64,000 bases of DNA from Craspedostauros australis (GCA_026770025.1 JAMXDE010000004.1:2480001-2544000); one strand, 5' to 3'. Counted from the stretch's first letter, positions 11,189 through 20,567 are shown. The notes: generated by a model not told the origin, from the sequence alone. Program-made: numbers and translations.

Positions 11189-11457
11189 GCTGATTCACTT
11201 CTTGAGCGTTTGCCTTGCAGGTGGCAGATCTTGTCTGCTTGTTGTCGATATCGTTGTCGCCGCGTGCTGGGATCCAACTTCCTGGCGGAAGGTGTGCACA
11301 GGATTCTGAGCTCCGGCGATGGTTGGTGGGCTGTTTCGTGAACAGCAGTTGGGAGTCTAGACTACTCCAGCTTCTTGTTTCGCTTGGGTAGTCAGGGGTA
11401 TTCGCTGCGTTGCGTTGTAGCAGAGGAAGCGTAGTTAGTGGATTCGAAGAATCAGAT

Positions 11458-11468
11458 CGCAGCTACCA
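11458..11468 (-). other. Primer binding site of element 1 (tRNA 3' end)
   Basis: On the element strand the LTR's last T is followed by GGTAGCTGCG, giving TGGTAGCTGCG, the complement of a tRNA ending CGCAGCTACCA. An acceptor 3' strand ending U before discriminator A implies an A1:U72 pair, the hallmark of eukaryotic initiator Met tRNA. The tRNA identity is inferred, because no tRNA gene is in the window. Confidence 0.65.
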
Positions 11469-12359
11469 GTTAAATTGCGTTAGTTCGCGTCGTTTTTCGC
11501 GTGTCCGAGATGTCCCCGTAGATGGAACAAATCCGGATTGGATCGTTTGTTGTTGTTGTTGTTGTTGTTGACAATAGGGACGGACTTTGTGTTTTTGTTG
11601 CTGTGAGAAAATTGTTTGTTGCGTTGCCTTGAGCAAGCGTTCAATGTCGCAACTCGGACCGACTGATGAAGTCGTTTGGTGTCAGAGTTTACGATGGGAA
11701 GACGAGAGTGAATGCAATTGATTTGTACTGTGTTTGAAGAGTGTTTTTGAGTTGTGAACTTTTGCATTTTATGATTAAGTTGATGAAGACAATGAAGATG
11801 ATGATGAAGACAATGAAGAGGCAACAATCATGCAGGACATGTTTCTTGGCAGTGTTGTTTGCAGGAGATTTCCTGCAGACATCGTTGTGTTTTCTGTGGG
11901 GCAAGACACTTGGTTGTGTGCCTTGTTTCACTCCCTTCTTGCAGTGTATCGACTCTTTGATCATCCCATGTTCTCCTGTTGATCTTGGTTCGTTGCTGAG
12001 CAGCAGAGAGCTGTTGGGCATGACCCTTTCTTCTATCATGCTAATCATGTCAAGGGCTGGAATCTTACAGCCAAGCAGTCTTTGCAGTTCAATGCAATCA
12101 CTCTTGTGATTCAAACATAAGCTGCAATGAACCTCTTGACAGGCATCTATGATTGGTAGTCTCCAATCCCTTGTAGCTTGATAATTCTCACTTGGTCTTG
12201 GTTCGTACCCAGGGGTACGCGCTTCGCGTTGGCGGACAGTCGTGAGAAAACCAAGACCAAATATTTTTGGGGGGAAATTGTCAAATTGGACTAATCCGAT
12301 TACAAGGAAACTCCGAAGAGTGTCCTGCTGTCGGACGTCCAGGGCCTCATGTTGTAACT
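11468..12359 (-). repeat. 5' LTR of element 1
   Basis: The second 892-bp LTR copy, upstream in the element's direction, so it should carry the promoter driving gag-pol. It is identical to 2931-3822 except for A at 12061. A minus-strand frame of 247 codons runs from flanking DNA (12432) into it and is a chimera without meaning. Confidence 0.92.
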
Positions 12360-12364
12360 CGCGT
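12360..12364. repeat. Target site duplication of element 1 (right)
   Basis: CGCGT repeats the five bases at 2926-2930, so the pair brackets the insertion. Confidence 0.9.
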
Positions 12365-12578
12365 GTTCCGAGCGCCTCCTTGCTTCCAGCAATACAAGTA
12401 GTGTCTGTACTTGCCTCAGCTGCGGTCTCCACTCTGCTGGTGGACTCGCGGTGGTGCTCGATTCGATCATCATCATCGTCTTGATATCGTCATTCGTGTG
12501 GGGGTTACCATGCCGATCCTGGCATCCATTGGCATGGAGCATCATGCTCCAGAGCGGCTTGCTCTCCTCTCTCTTCAC
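12360..12578 (-). pseudogene. Upstream part of the ORF split by element 1
   Basis: The minus-strand frame of about 73 codons enters the 5' LTR and stays in phase with the frame at 2930-2557 once the insertion is removed. The peptide is Met- and Ser-rich, then Gln/Leu-rich, with no recognised domain. The first codon at 12578 is GTG, so the true start is an internal ATG or lies upstream across an intron. Whatever it encoded, the insertion puts 9.4 kb into the frame and should inactivate it. Confidence 0.35.
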
Positions 12579-13496
12579 ACAGGGGGACCATTACTCGCGA
12601 TGGTCTTGGGTGTAGATGGTGGTCATGTCGATGATGGTGATGTTGGCTAGTGTTGGTGGTGGTGGAAACGTTGGATTTCAATCATAACGTTTCGAAACGT
12701 GTTGGAAATCCGGGGTACCCCAGTCTCTAGTAGTAGTCTCTGGTTACCTATTCCTGTTATTGCATTGTTGGAACTGTGAGTACAACATCTTCATCACTTT
12801 CAATTCCATTTGCCAAAGCATACATAATCCACAGTAGCACACAGTCTTGCCCTTGCTCATACAGTGCTGTCCTCCTGCTTCATCATGTCATGCAGCATGT
12901 ACTCCATGTACATCTCATCTTGCAGTATTGGTTCATCTCATCATGCATCTCATCATGCATCTCATCATGCATCTCAGATGTTCCATCTCCTGCCCTCTAC
13001 CGATAGTTTCGTTAGCATAGACATCGCCGAGTCGTAGGCATCACACAGATCGGTTCATTCGATCAGATCACGGTCTTCCCATTCGTCACGGGAACACCTT
13101 GGTTGGGAGCTCATTCAGCTCCTCGACCATCCCACATCTCCGATCATTTCACATCTCCGATCATCTCCGATCGACTCCGATTGTTTCTTCGCCGATCACT
13201 TCACCGGCTTCCTGGATGTTCCTCATCTCAGGTTCGTTCACAGGCCATCTCACACTTCGTGACATCGGCCTTCCTCCAGTACTCTTTTTCATTGGTTGCG
13301 ACATGGGGGCCGTAGTCGCTCGTGTCGTGATGTTGGTCACGATTCCAACATCCCCGCCCCCTGCGACATACACGTGTGATTGGCATTCCTGCATTGAGGT
13401 CACGGACACCATAGTCCGGTTCGCATTCGGCACGTGACGTTCTCCACCACAAGTTACGTGCAGCTCACATTTTTCTGTGTCACAATGATCAAACGT
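12579..13496. other. Intergenic, no gene seen
   Basis: No convincing reading frame. It contains the nested palindrome at 12673-12711 (listed separately), a run of ATGCATCTCATC-type units around 12935-12975 and many CATCTC/GATC motifs. Minus-strand frames near 13161-13452 are short and compositionally odd. Confidence 0.5.
12673..12711. repeat. Nested palindrome
   Basis: GGATTTC at 12673-12679 is answered by GAAATCC at 12705-12711. Between them lies the perfect 14-base palindrome ACGTTTCGAAACGT (12687-12700). The arrangement could bind a dimeric protein or form a cruciform; nothing in the sequence says which. Confidence 0.5.
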
Positions 13497-13790
13497 GGGA
13501 GTTGCGGTAATGTATCATTTCATGACATTCGACTCCTGACTCTTGGGCTATTGGGAGGTGCGGTAGTGTAGCATTCCACGATGCTCAACTCCACACTCTT
13601 GGGAGGTGCGGCAATTCGGTGTTTCACAACACCCGATTCCTGACAGACATGGTATACAAAGGTGTGACAAATAGTCTCAGAACATGTGATGAATAATATT
13701 CAAAGCTGTGGCGAACAATGTTGGGAGGTGCGGCAATTACGGGTATTCCGACAAAGTCGTACCCTCAATTCCTAACATGCATCAACAGCG
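13497..13790. repeat. Cluster of four related hairpin repeats
   Basis: Four units begin at 13497, 13553, 13601 and 13723 with GGGAG(G/T)TGCGG(T/C)A. Each is followed by a different inverted repeat: AATGT/ACATT in unit 1, AGCAT/ATGCT in unit 2, GGTGTT-TCAC-AACACC in unit 3, GGGTA/TACCC plus CGAC/GTCG in unit 4. A closing ACTCC or ATTCC can pair with the leading GGAG. The lead is conserved while stems differ in sequence but keep pairing. Units 1-3 are spaced 48-56 bases and unit 4 is 122 bases further, next to the transposase frame. It may be a short mobile repeat, a structured RNA family or part of a transposon end. Confidence 0.55.
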
Positions 13791-13862
13791 TTCGCCCCAA
13801 CAAATAACTGTTTTGCGAAAGGAGGAAAGGCGTATCGGGTCAGCTTTGAACGTGTTGGGCGC

Positions 13863-14883
13863 ATGGTCCCAGCGCAGAAGAATACGTACCAGCGAACTTG
13901 GGTCTCGCCAACCAAGTACAAGCACCTTCCTGATCCCAACAAAATCTCTCGTGTGAAGGGTGAACTGTACTTCCAGCCACTGGAGATCACAGGCAGCAAG
14001 GAAACAGATGGTCGTCATGATAAGCCCAAGCCAAAATACAGCCTCAAGAAATTCTTCCGCGAAAAAGAAATCCCCGCACTGGATTCGCTCGCCAACAAAA
14101 TCAAGGCCGAAACGGGCAAGAACGTGGTGATTCGGTACCAGATGGATGGCGCAGGGCCACACAGAGACACGGAACTACTCAGATTCATCAACGAGGAGTT
14201 CAACAGTCGTGGATGGCATCTACGATTCCAACCATCAAATTCTCCCATCACGAATGTGAAAGACGATGCGATATTCCCAGCAATGTCGAAACACGTGTCA
14301 GCACATCAAGGTAAGCACTACAGGAGTCGCATGTTCACCACTGAGGCGTTGTGGGGTGCTTGCAAAACCTGTTGGGAGCAATTTGGGCTGGACAAGGTGG
14401 CGCGTGCGTATGTTCGCCACCATCAGATCGCCTACGCAATTTGTGCTGCGAAAGGAGGTGACGAATTTGTGACGGAGCGCAAGGGACTGAGCATGAACGT
14501 GCGGAAACAAACGTTCACTGAAACTGACAAGGACGGCAACGACATCGGCGTTACTGTGTGTCACACGGACTTCGCGTTGGAGGAGGAGGAGGTAACCAAC
14601 GCGACCACCAAGAAGCCAACCGCAACAGGCAACAAAGGCAAATCAGATGGCTTCAAGTACGCCAAGCCCGACATCAAAGGTATGTACGATGATGCGCTCA
14701 AGGTGATGGCTGTCAGTGGACTGCAGTGCCTGAAAACGAACCTGCGAACAACCAGCAGCCTCATTCCATTGCTGGAGAAGCAAATTGTTGCGACAACCAG
14801 AGCCAATGAGGAGGCTGAGCAACAGAAGAAAGGCAAGAAAAAGAAGACGCCCAGCAAGAGCAAAGCCGAGATCATTGAGCCTC

Positions 14884-14937
<54 letters not shown>

Positions 14938-15041
14938 CCAAGGCAGCACCCACCATGAACACATTCGAAGTGGCCATGTTCGTTGGCAAGACCGAGCATC
15001 ACAGCAAAGCAGAGGAGGATACCAACACAGCAGAGATGTAA
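13863..15041 (+). CDS. Tc1/mariner (IS630)-type transposase, N-terminally truncated or domesticated
   Basis: The 392-aa frame carries the C-terminal half of a DDE transposase. 'VPAQKNTYQRTW' near the start resembles the PAQRNS segment of related transposases. IRYQMDGAGPH (about residues 95-105) matches the second catalytic Asp block. QPSNSPITNVKDDAIF (about 129-144) matches the QPPNSPDLNVLDLGFF block that carries the third catalytic acid, here with DD. The helix-turn-helix region and the first catalytic Asp are missing. The in-frame open sequence extends upstream only to a stop at 13773-13775, so an upstream exon or a deletion must explain the loss. A lysine-rich tail and about 17 Asn codons (AAC repeat) follow. 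No terminal inverted repeats were found. It is either a dead fragment or a recruited host gene. Confidence 0.65.
14886..14936 (+). repeat. (AAC)17 microsatellite
   Basis: Seventeen uninterrupted AAC codons encode a poly-Asn tract near the C-terminus of the transposase-like protein. The length is likely to vary between alleles. Confidence 0.9.
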
Positions 15042-15752
15042 CTGCAAGTCGAAGTATTATTATTATATGTTTTAGGCACACCTGTGATTGGAGTGTTTGT
15101 GTGCGCATCGTCTGCTTGATGGCATGGAGGATTGTGATGTGATGTGTTGTGTTTGGGTTTTTTGTGTTTTGTGATGAGTGAGGTAATTTTTGCCACGAGG
15201 ACCGTTATTTTTGTGTTGTGGATGGTGTGCGTTGTGTTGCGGCGCAACTGGTGTGTGCTGCGCAGCCATCACGTTGTGTCGTGAAGCAAGGCCCACGTGC
15301 TGCGAGACGCACTCACGTCTTGTGTTGTGAGTGGTTTCGCATGACGTCGAATCCGTCCTGTGACGTACAAGACGGATCATGGAGGGACAACACGAAATAG
15401 CTCTAAATGTACAATCGCCGTTGCTCCCAAAAGCAAGCAAACCAGTGGCAACAAGGGGCCAGAAGGGGCCAAAAACTCTACAACTAGCGTTATCGTTTGG
15501 GGTATTTTACATTCTCTGCAGGTCGTACCGCACAAAGCACGAGTAGTAGGATCCTCACTGAGCAAATGACCGCTGGTTGTGCAAATCAAGTCGTGCGAAA
15601 ACACGAGTAAACAACAACACAACAATGACGCGCAACTTCCGTTGTTCCACTGCAAAAGCTCATAATATCCATCCACCCTCCATCCCATTGCAGACGACCT
15701 ATTATACTCCATTGCATTGCATTGCATTGCATTGCATTAGACTTCCGCAGCC
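15042..15752. other. Intergenic between transposase and first membrane-protein gene
   Basis: GT-rich, non-coding-looking sequence containing several GTTGTG/TGTGTT runs. Five tandem ATTGC units (15711-15735) lie in the presumed 5' leader just before the ATG at 15753. No gene seen. Confidence 0.5.
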
Positions 15753-16700
15753 ATGTCAAGCCCCACCGAAGCTGACGTGGAACTGCCCATCGTGTATGCC
15801 AATGCCAGGATCATCCACAACGAGGAAGACCATGAGCCACAAGCAGCAGTACAAGCAGAACCAGAACCAGCAGAAGTAACAGAAGCAGCACCAACAACAG
15901 AACCAGAACCAACAACAGAAGCAGAAGTAGCAACAGAGGCAGCAGAAGAGACGCAAGATGCTGCTGCTGCGACAGAAGAGTCCGCGAACAACGCGCAATC
16001 CTCCCCCGAAGTCCCCGAGGTGGTGGCAGAGGCGCTCCTCGTCCAGCAGGACAGCCTGGCCTCCGAGACCCCCCTCGCCACCATATCGCCCATCGAACAC
16101 AACAACAACGACGAAGCCCTGACGCACGCCGTCATGTCCTCCATGCAGCAACAGCAGCAAAGCTCCGCCATCGAGATGGTCGACTTCGATGATGACAACG
16201 AACTGCTCGACGGCTACTTCGATCCCGAGCATCTGCAACGCCGAAAACGAGCCCGCAATACGCATTGCATCTTGTTCGGCGGTATTTGTATCGTGGTGTT
16301 CTTGTCCATCCTCCTCACCCTCTTGGAATCGGCGCCTTGGCAAGACAGCAATCAATCCGGTGACATTGTCCCTGACGTATTGACGCCATCGCCGACGGCG
16401 TCGCCGTTCGACTACACCTACCTCTTCGACGCCGACGAGGCCGTGCCGTTTTGGAACGCAACGACGACGAAGATGTACCGCGGCATGTGGGACGAAGTTT
16501 GGTGTGAAGATCTATGCCGTAGACAGGAGCGACCGATGGTGGGATACGTCTACATCTTTGTCGGCGACGTCTACGATGTGACGAATTGCGTTTGTTATTA
16601 CGATGCCATGCCAACCTGCTTGCAGCGGCAACCCCAGATCCTGGATCAACCATCGGTGATGCGGTCGAACGAGCCGATACCGAATGTGACGTGTTCATGA
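15753..16700 (+). CDS. Single-pass membrane protein with Cys-rich C-terminal ectodomain (paralog 1)
   Basis: A 315-aa protein. Residues 1-165 are acidic and rich in Glu, Ala, Thr and Pro with a Gln run (about 130-135), and look unstructured. A basic RRKRAR precedes one membrane span of about 20 residues (about 172-192), then a Pro/Ser/Thr linker, then a compact C-terminal region with six cysteines: C..LC, later NCVCYY, then TC and a terminal TC. The same order (two Cys close together, an aromatic Tyr/Ile patch, C-[VI]-C-Y, C-[LF], final Cys) occurs in the proteins at 19200 and 21172. The spacing recalls small apple/PAN or WSC disulfide domains, but I cannot assign a family. With no signal peptide, the span is probably a signal anchor, placing the Cys domain outside or in the lumen. 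ATG context is GCAGCCATG. Confidence 0.7.
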   Translation: MSSPTEADVELPIVYANARIIHNEEDHEPQAAVQAEPEPAEVTEAAPTTEPEPTTEAEVATEAAEETQDAAAATEESANNAQSSPEVPEVVAEALLVQQDSLASETPLATISPIEHNNNDEALTHAVMSSMQQQQQSSAIEMVDFDDDNELLDGYFDPEHLQRRKRARNTHCILFGGICIVVFLSILLTLLESAPWQDSNQSGDIVPDVLTPSPTASPFDYTYLFDADEAVPFWNATTTKMYRGMWDEVWCEDLCRRQERPMVGYVYIFVGDVYDVTNCVCYYDAMPTCLQRQPQILDQPSVMRSNEPIPNVTCS

Positions 16701-17107
16701 TGTTGTGGAGACGCGCCGCTTTGGAGTTTTGTGAGGATCGACCGCAGCGCAGTCAAAGTAGCAGCCGTTGCGCATGCTTTGTTGCCAACTTCAATCGCCT
16801 TGTCTTCTTGCGAACTTTGGGATCGTTGACATGGCCGAACGTCGTGCAATGAGATATCATCAGATGGAAACTATTTTACGAGAGCGCAACGATGCGATGA
16901 CTCCTGAGGGTTATGCAAATGGGATCAATCTGGTGGCAGTCTCACAAGCATGTACATACTGCGCGCAGCCAAAGCATGAACGTTTTGTGGGTAAAACACA
17001 ATGTACTCTTACATTTGAGTGCTGTGTTGATTTTTTTCCCGCAATAGTCTATTACCCTATACTACTCCGCATTTCATTGTTATTGTTAGGATTGTGATTG
17101 TGGTTGT
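16701..17107. other. Convergent 3' regions, no gene
   Basis: About 400 bases between the stop codons of the plus gene at 15753 and the minus gene at 17108. They should hold both 3' untranslated regions. Frames here are short and unconvincing. Confidence 0.5.
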
Positions 17108-18433
17108 TCACGTCTGCCTCCAATCTTTCCACGTCTTCATGTAGGGCCGAATGGCATCACCCGACCGCTTCCACATGTGCGTCATCAAGATCTCTTCATC
17201 GAAACATAGATGCAGATCGCGATCATGCAACACGTCCTGCAACGTCGCAAAGTACGTCTCGAGAACGCGCATCCACGCCGCGCGCGTCCCCAACATGACG
17301 CCGGCACGAAATCGGATCTTGCTGTGATTCCACGTCGTGATGCTGGGTCGGAAGTAGACGACGTCGCCCTGGATCGTGCGGTGGTAGACGCCGTGCAGAA
17401 GTTGCGTGGCCAACGCGCCGTCCATCCAGGCGAAGTAGGTTTTGTCGCAGTGATCGTGCAGCGTCTGATTGACGAGATGCATTTTGGAGATCCAAATGGA
17501 GATGACGTTGATCCAGTGGCGCAGCGGGTCGGCTCGTGGCAATATGGATGGAACGATGGCATGGTCGCCACGTAGTTGCATGGCGCGTTGCAACAATCGC
17601 GAATGTTGCAGCGCTTTGTCCATCTTGCCGAACGACGTCAAGTTCTGGTGTTGGCAATGATCCAGCACGAGCCTGCGGGCTTCGTCGTAGCGCAGATCCT
17701 CGAGTGGTGTGTACTTGAAGTGGATGGGCGACTCTTTGCGCACGTATTCCCCAAGGATGGCTTCAAATGGATCGCTGGTTGCCGCTCCTTGCATCGTTGC
17801 ATGCGTATCGACGTTGGTATGGTACAAGATGACGGTCTTGCGGTTGGTCGACCACCGATGAAAGAACTTGAGGGTCTTGGACACATCGTTGGTGAATTGC
17901 TGCACATCGTTCTTGACGTTCAATGGGATCTTCCAATATCCCGACGTGATCACGAGATCGTCCATGATGCTGTCGATGCGGACGCTCTCGTTCCGTTTGG
18001 TGCGGTTCGTGGAGGGGCATACTCGGAAGTTTGGCTGCGTATAGTGCACATCATTGGCGTTGGCACTGGCATGGCCGTCTGCGGATGATGCGACTGCCAT
18101 GACATCCGCCTCAGTCTGGACTTGCATGCGAATCTGAGTGGATTGCAAAGAGGCGGCATTCATCTGCTTCACGATCATCACCGCGGCGAAGATGACGATG
18201 CAGCAGAAGTACAGGAAACCATGATGGCATCGTCGACCTGATGCCTTTCGTTGTTGCGTCATGTCATGGCTGCTGCTGCTTCTGCTGCTGGTGCTGTTGG
18301 TTTGGAGAAGTGAGCTGAGATGAGATAGAACTGGGGAGCCGAAATGAGATGAGATAGATGGATGAGATATGTGTGTCTGTGCGGATTGTGGTTCTGACGG
18401 GTTGAGTGGTTCGACTTTCTCGGTGGCAGTCAT
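17108..18433 (-). CDS. Type II membrane protein with HtrL/YibB-like glycosyltransferase-type domain
   Basis: A 441-aa protein starting at an ATG. A Ser/Thr-rich cytoplasmic N-terminus is followed by a basic patch (QQRKASGRRCHH) and one membrane span (about residues 71-92), then a luminal domain with several NxT/NxS sites. The domain opens with 'LVITSGYWKI', has 'W...SIWISKMHLV' and an acidic 'FAWMDGALA' motif where GT-A enzymes place a metal-binding Asp. It ends with 'FRAGVMLGTRAAWMRVLETYF' and 'CFDEEILMTHMW', matching the order of conserved blocks in the HtrL/YibB family (bacterial LPS-locus protein, GT-A-like). The topology is that of Golgi glycosyltransferases. The donor and acceptor are unknown. 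It sits divergently from the gene at 19200, between members of the Cys-ectodomain family. Confidence 0.6.
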   Translation of the reverse strand: MTATEKVEPLNPSEPQSAQTHISHPSISSHFGSPVLSHLSSLLQTNSTSSRSSSSHDMTQQRKASGRRCHHGFLYFCCIVIFAAVMIVKQMNAASLQSTQIRMQVQTEADVMAVASSADGHASANANDVHYTQPNFRVCPSTNRTKRNESVRIDSIMDDLVITSGYWKIPLNVKNDVQQFTNDVSKTLKFFHRWSTNRKTVILYHTNVDTHATMQGAATSDPFEAILGEYVRKESPIHFKYTPLEDLRYDEARRLVLDHCQHQNLTSFGKMDKALQHSRLLQRAMQLRGDHAIVPSILPRADPLRHWINVISIWISKMHLVNQTLHDHCDKTYFAWMDGALATQLLHGVYHRTIQGDVVYFRPSITTWNHSKIRFRAGVMLGTRAAWMRVLETYFATLQDVLHDRDLHLCFDEEILMTHMWKRSGDAIRPYMKTWKDWRQT

Positions 18434-19199
18434 TTCAGGGAGTTGAGGGAGTTAGGCGAATCTTGGCAGAATGCCTCTATTTTGTGTGTTGTGATGGACT
18501 TTCCAACACACAACCATGGCTACATGTGTAGAATACTCCAGAGTACGGTTCTTGGACGCAAAGAGAGGTGATAGCTGCGGTATGTAAGCAACCGTCGCTA
18601 CGATCATGGCGCATGGCACAAGAAGAGGTGCCGGCGACACGCAAGAGATTGGCTCTGTCCTTCTTGAATTCCATGTTGTTGCGACAAGGATTGTGTTCAT
18701 CCTTCTTCACAATGATCCGCACCAGAAGCGGCTGTCATTAGCCTTGCCATTCTCGTGCAAACCTCCATCGTTCATTAAATGCAATACTCTATCAATGCAT
18801 TCTGATTCATGACATGCAATGTGTTACTCCGTTCATGGGCGATCGAACGCAGATGGCGCTCCCAAGTTCGCGTCGTTTGTGTTGTCATGTTCAACCAATC
18901 TGTATCAACATTCACGACACACTAACCTCGAAAGGCTTTCCTGCTCCCAGCTTCAAGGTGAGGTTGGTTTGAATCGAATCGTGTAAAACAGCCTGGGTCA
19001 CGATTTCGACAAGAATGGATTCGCTTTTCCACATCGCTTGTTTGCGACCAACATCCAAGGACCCGAACTCTCCCCCCTCCAGCATCGCTTCTCCTCTCTC
19101 TGCTGTCTCCATTCATCACATACTCGTACACATCCCGTCCCCGGCCATCGAGTGGGTGACGATAGAAGTAAGAAGCGACAACAAGAAGAGAAGCCAACC
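18434..19199. other. Divergent intergenic region
   Basis: 766 bases between the start codons of the minus gene at 18433 and the plus gene at 19200. This should contain both promoters. No reading frame of note and no clear TATA pair. Confidence 0.45.
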
Positions 19200-20567
19200 A
19201 TGACCAAGTACGCGGAGCATGTCCCGATTGTGTTTGCGACGGCGGCCATCGTCGAAGTCGATGATGGCGTGACGCATGCGAACGCGGAAGAGGTCGTCGC
19301 TGTGCCTGAGCGGCGTTGCGGCAATAGCGGCGATGCCGTTGTCGTGGAGATGGGAGGCGATGTCGAGCAGCAATCTCTGAGGGATAGTCGCCAGCATAAT
19401 CATGTGGATGTCGAAGGAACGGCGACAGACTGCCATGTGGACGGAGATTCGGACTATGATGACGATCGAGTTGAGGCACGTGTGTCAACTGAGCCTCCTT
19501 GTCCGCAGAACGAACAGAGAGAGGGAGAGGGGGAAATGGTTGATGGCGATGATAGTGATGATCGTGATGATGATGATGATGATAGTCACGATGATGATGA
19601 GCAACAGGCCGATGCTGAATCTCCTTCTTCCATGTCCCCTCCCGCCGAGGATGGAGCCGGTGTTGGAGGGGTGGAGCTGGTGGAACGGACGAGTTCCATG
19701 CGAACTCCTGAGTCGGCCTCGACTCGACCACGGCCGCTGTCGCGACCGGAAGAATCCATACCAGAGATTGCGACAGAAGTGGTCGCTTACCAACCAGCCC
19801 AGCCAGCATGGACGACACTGCGAGATGAAGTGCCGGTCCGCTTGGATCCATCCGCGTCCCGGATTGCCTTGGTCGAGATCGACGGTTCCGATGACTGTTT
19901 CCGACGCAGCGCATCACGCAATGCCGCACCGTCGGAACTGACGACCGCGGGCCAAGCCGGTGTTGCGATGGGGCATGAGTCGAGCGATGCGGATGAGACG
20001 TTGCCAGATCACGAACATTCCGAACATTATTTCTGTAACATTCGAGAGAAACGCAAGCGAGAACGCGTGGTCATCGGGGGGCTGCTTGCCATCAGCTGCA
20101 TTGTGGCGGTTGTGTACATCGGTCGGTTCGTGAAGAGTTTGAAGTGGGATGACGAAGAACAACCAACTCAATCACCCACACCAGAGCCAACGGCATTCTT
20201 TGAATTCGACGGAGGCACCGCCAACACCATATGGACGATTGCTCCGACGCCATCCCCACTGCCGCTCCTGCACGTCATTGGTGAGGCCAATGCCAGTTTG
20301 CCTCTCGTGGACGGTTCGGCCGAGACCTTCTGTCACATCGAATCGCAGACCGAATGCGGCATCCTGTGCGGTGCCTTCGATCCGCAGCGCGTGCTCATAG
20401 GGCACTTGTACTTACTGCACGGCAACATATCAGCCTGCGTCACCAACTGCATCTGCTACTATGAATTCTCCTGTCTCCAAACGCAGGAATCGTCCGGCCT
20501 GTCCGATGTGCGCGGCGTGCTGCGATCGAGGCAGGCTATACCGCAAGAGTTGTGCTCGGAAAGGTGA
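19200..20567 (+). CDS. Single-pass membrane protein with Cys-rich C-terminal ectodomain (paralog 2)
   Basis: A 455-aa protein from the ATG at 19200 (upstream codons in frame lack an ATG). The long acidic N-terminal half includes a run of Asp/His/Ser (DDRDDDDDD type). A basic REKRKRER precedes a membrane span (about residues 292-312). A Thr/Pro-rich linker leads into the Cys ectodomain: FCHIESQTECGILC, then an aromatic GHLYLL, then TNCICYYEFSCLQ, and a final LCSER. This is the clearest match to paralog 1 (NCVCYY against NCICYY). The function is unknown. The ectodomain/linker/span/acidic-tail layout suggests a surface or endomembrane receptor or scaffold. Confidence 0.7.
   Translation: MTKYAEHVPIVFATAAIVEVDDGVTHANAEEVVAVPERRCGNSGDAVVVEMGGDVEQQSLRDSRQHNHVDVEGTATDCHVDGDSDYDDDRVEARVSTEPPCPQNEQREGEGEMVDGDDSDDRDDDDDDSHDDDEQQADAESPSSMSPPAEDGAGVGGVELVERTSSMRTPESASTRPRPLSRPEESIPEIATEVVAYQPAQPAWTTLRDEVPVRLDPSASRIALVEIDGSDDCFRRSASRNAAPSELTTAGQAGVAMGHESSDADETLPDHEHSEHYFCNIREKRKRERVVIGGLLAISCIVAVVYIGRFVKSLKWDDEEQPTQSPTPEPTAFFEFDGGTANTIWTIAPTPSPLPLLHVIGEANASLPLVDGSAETFCHIESQTECGILCGAFDPQRVLIGHLYLLHGNISACVTNCICYYEFSCLQTQESSGLSDVRGVLRSRQAIPQELCSER

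Larger units (their letters stand above)
2931..12359 (-). mobile_element. Element 1: complete Ty1/copia LTR retrotransposon
   Basis: A 9.4-kb element on the minus strand with both LTRs (892 bp each), a primer site, one uninterrupted gag-pol frame, a polypurine tract and a 5-bp target duplication. The domain order Gag, protease, integrase, reverse transcriptase, RNase H is diagnostic of Ty1/copia. I could find only one difference between the LTRs (G at 3524 against A at 12061), and the 2437-codon frame is intact, so insertion is recent and the copy may still be competent. The LTR ends are unusual: AGTTA...TAACT instead of TG...CA. It sits inside a minus-strand open frame in the same orientation. 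Confidence 0.93.

Noticed and set aside
11430-11467. Possible tRNA gene 3' end (GATTCGAAGAATC...CTACC)
   Set aside because: No matching acceptor 5' strand or D/anticodon arms upstream. Position flush against the LTR identifies a primer binding site.
11689-12432. 247-codon minus-strand ORF starting outside the LTR
   Set aside because: A chimera of flank and LTR in a different frame from the host ORF that rejoins across the element.
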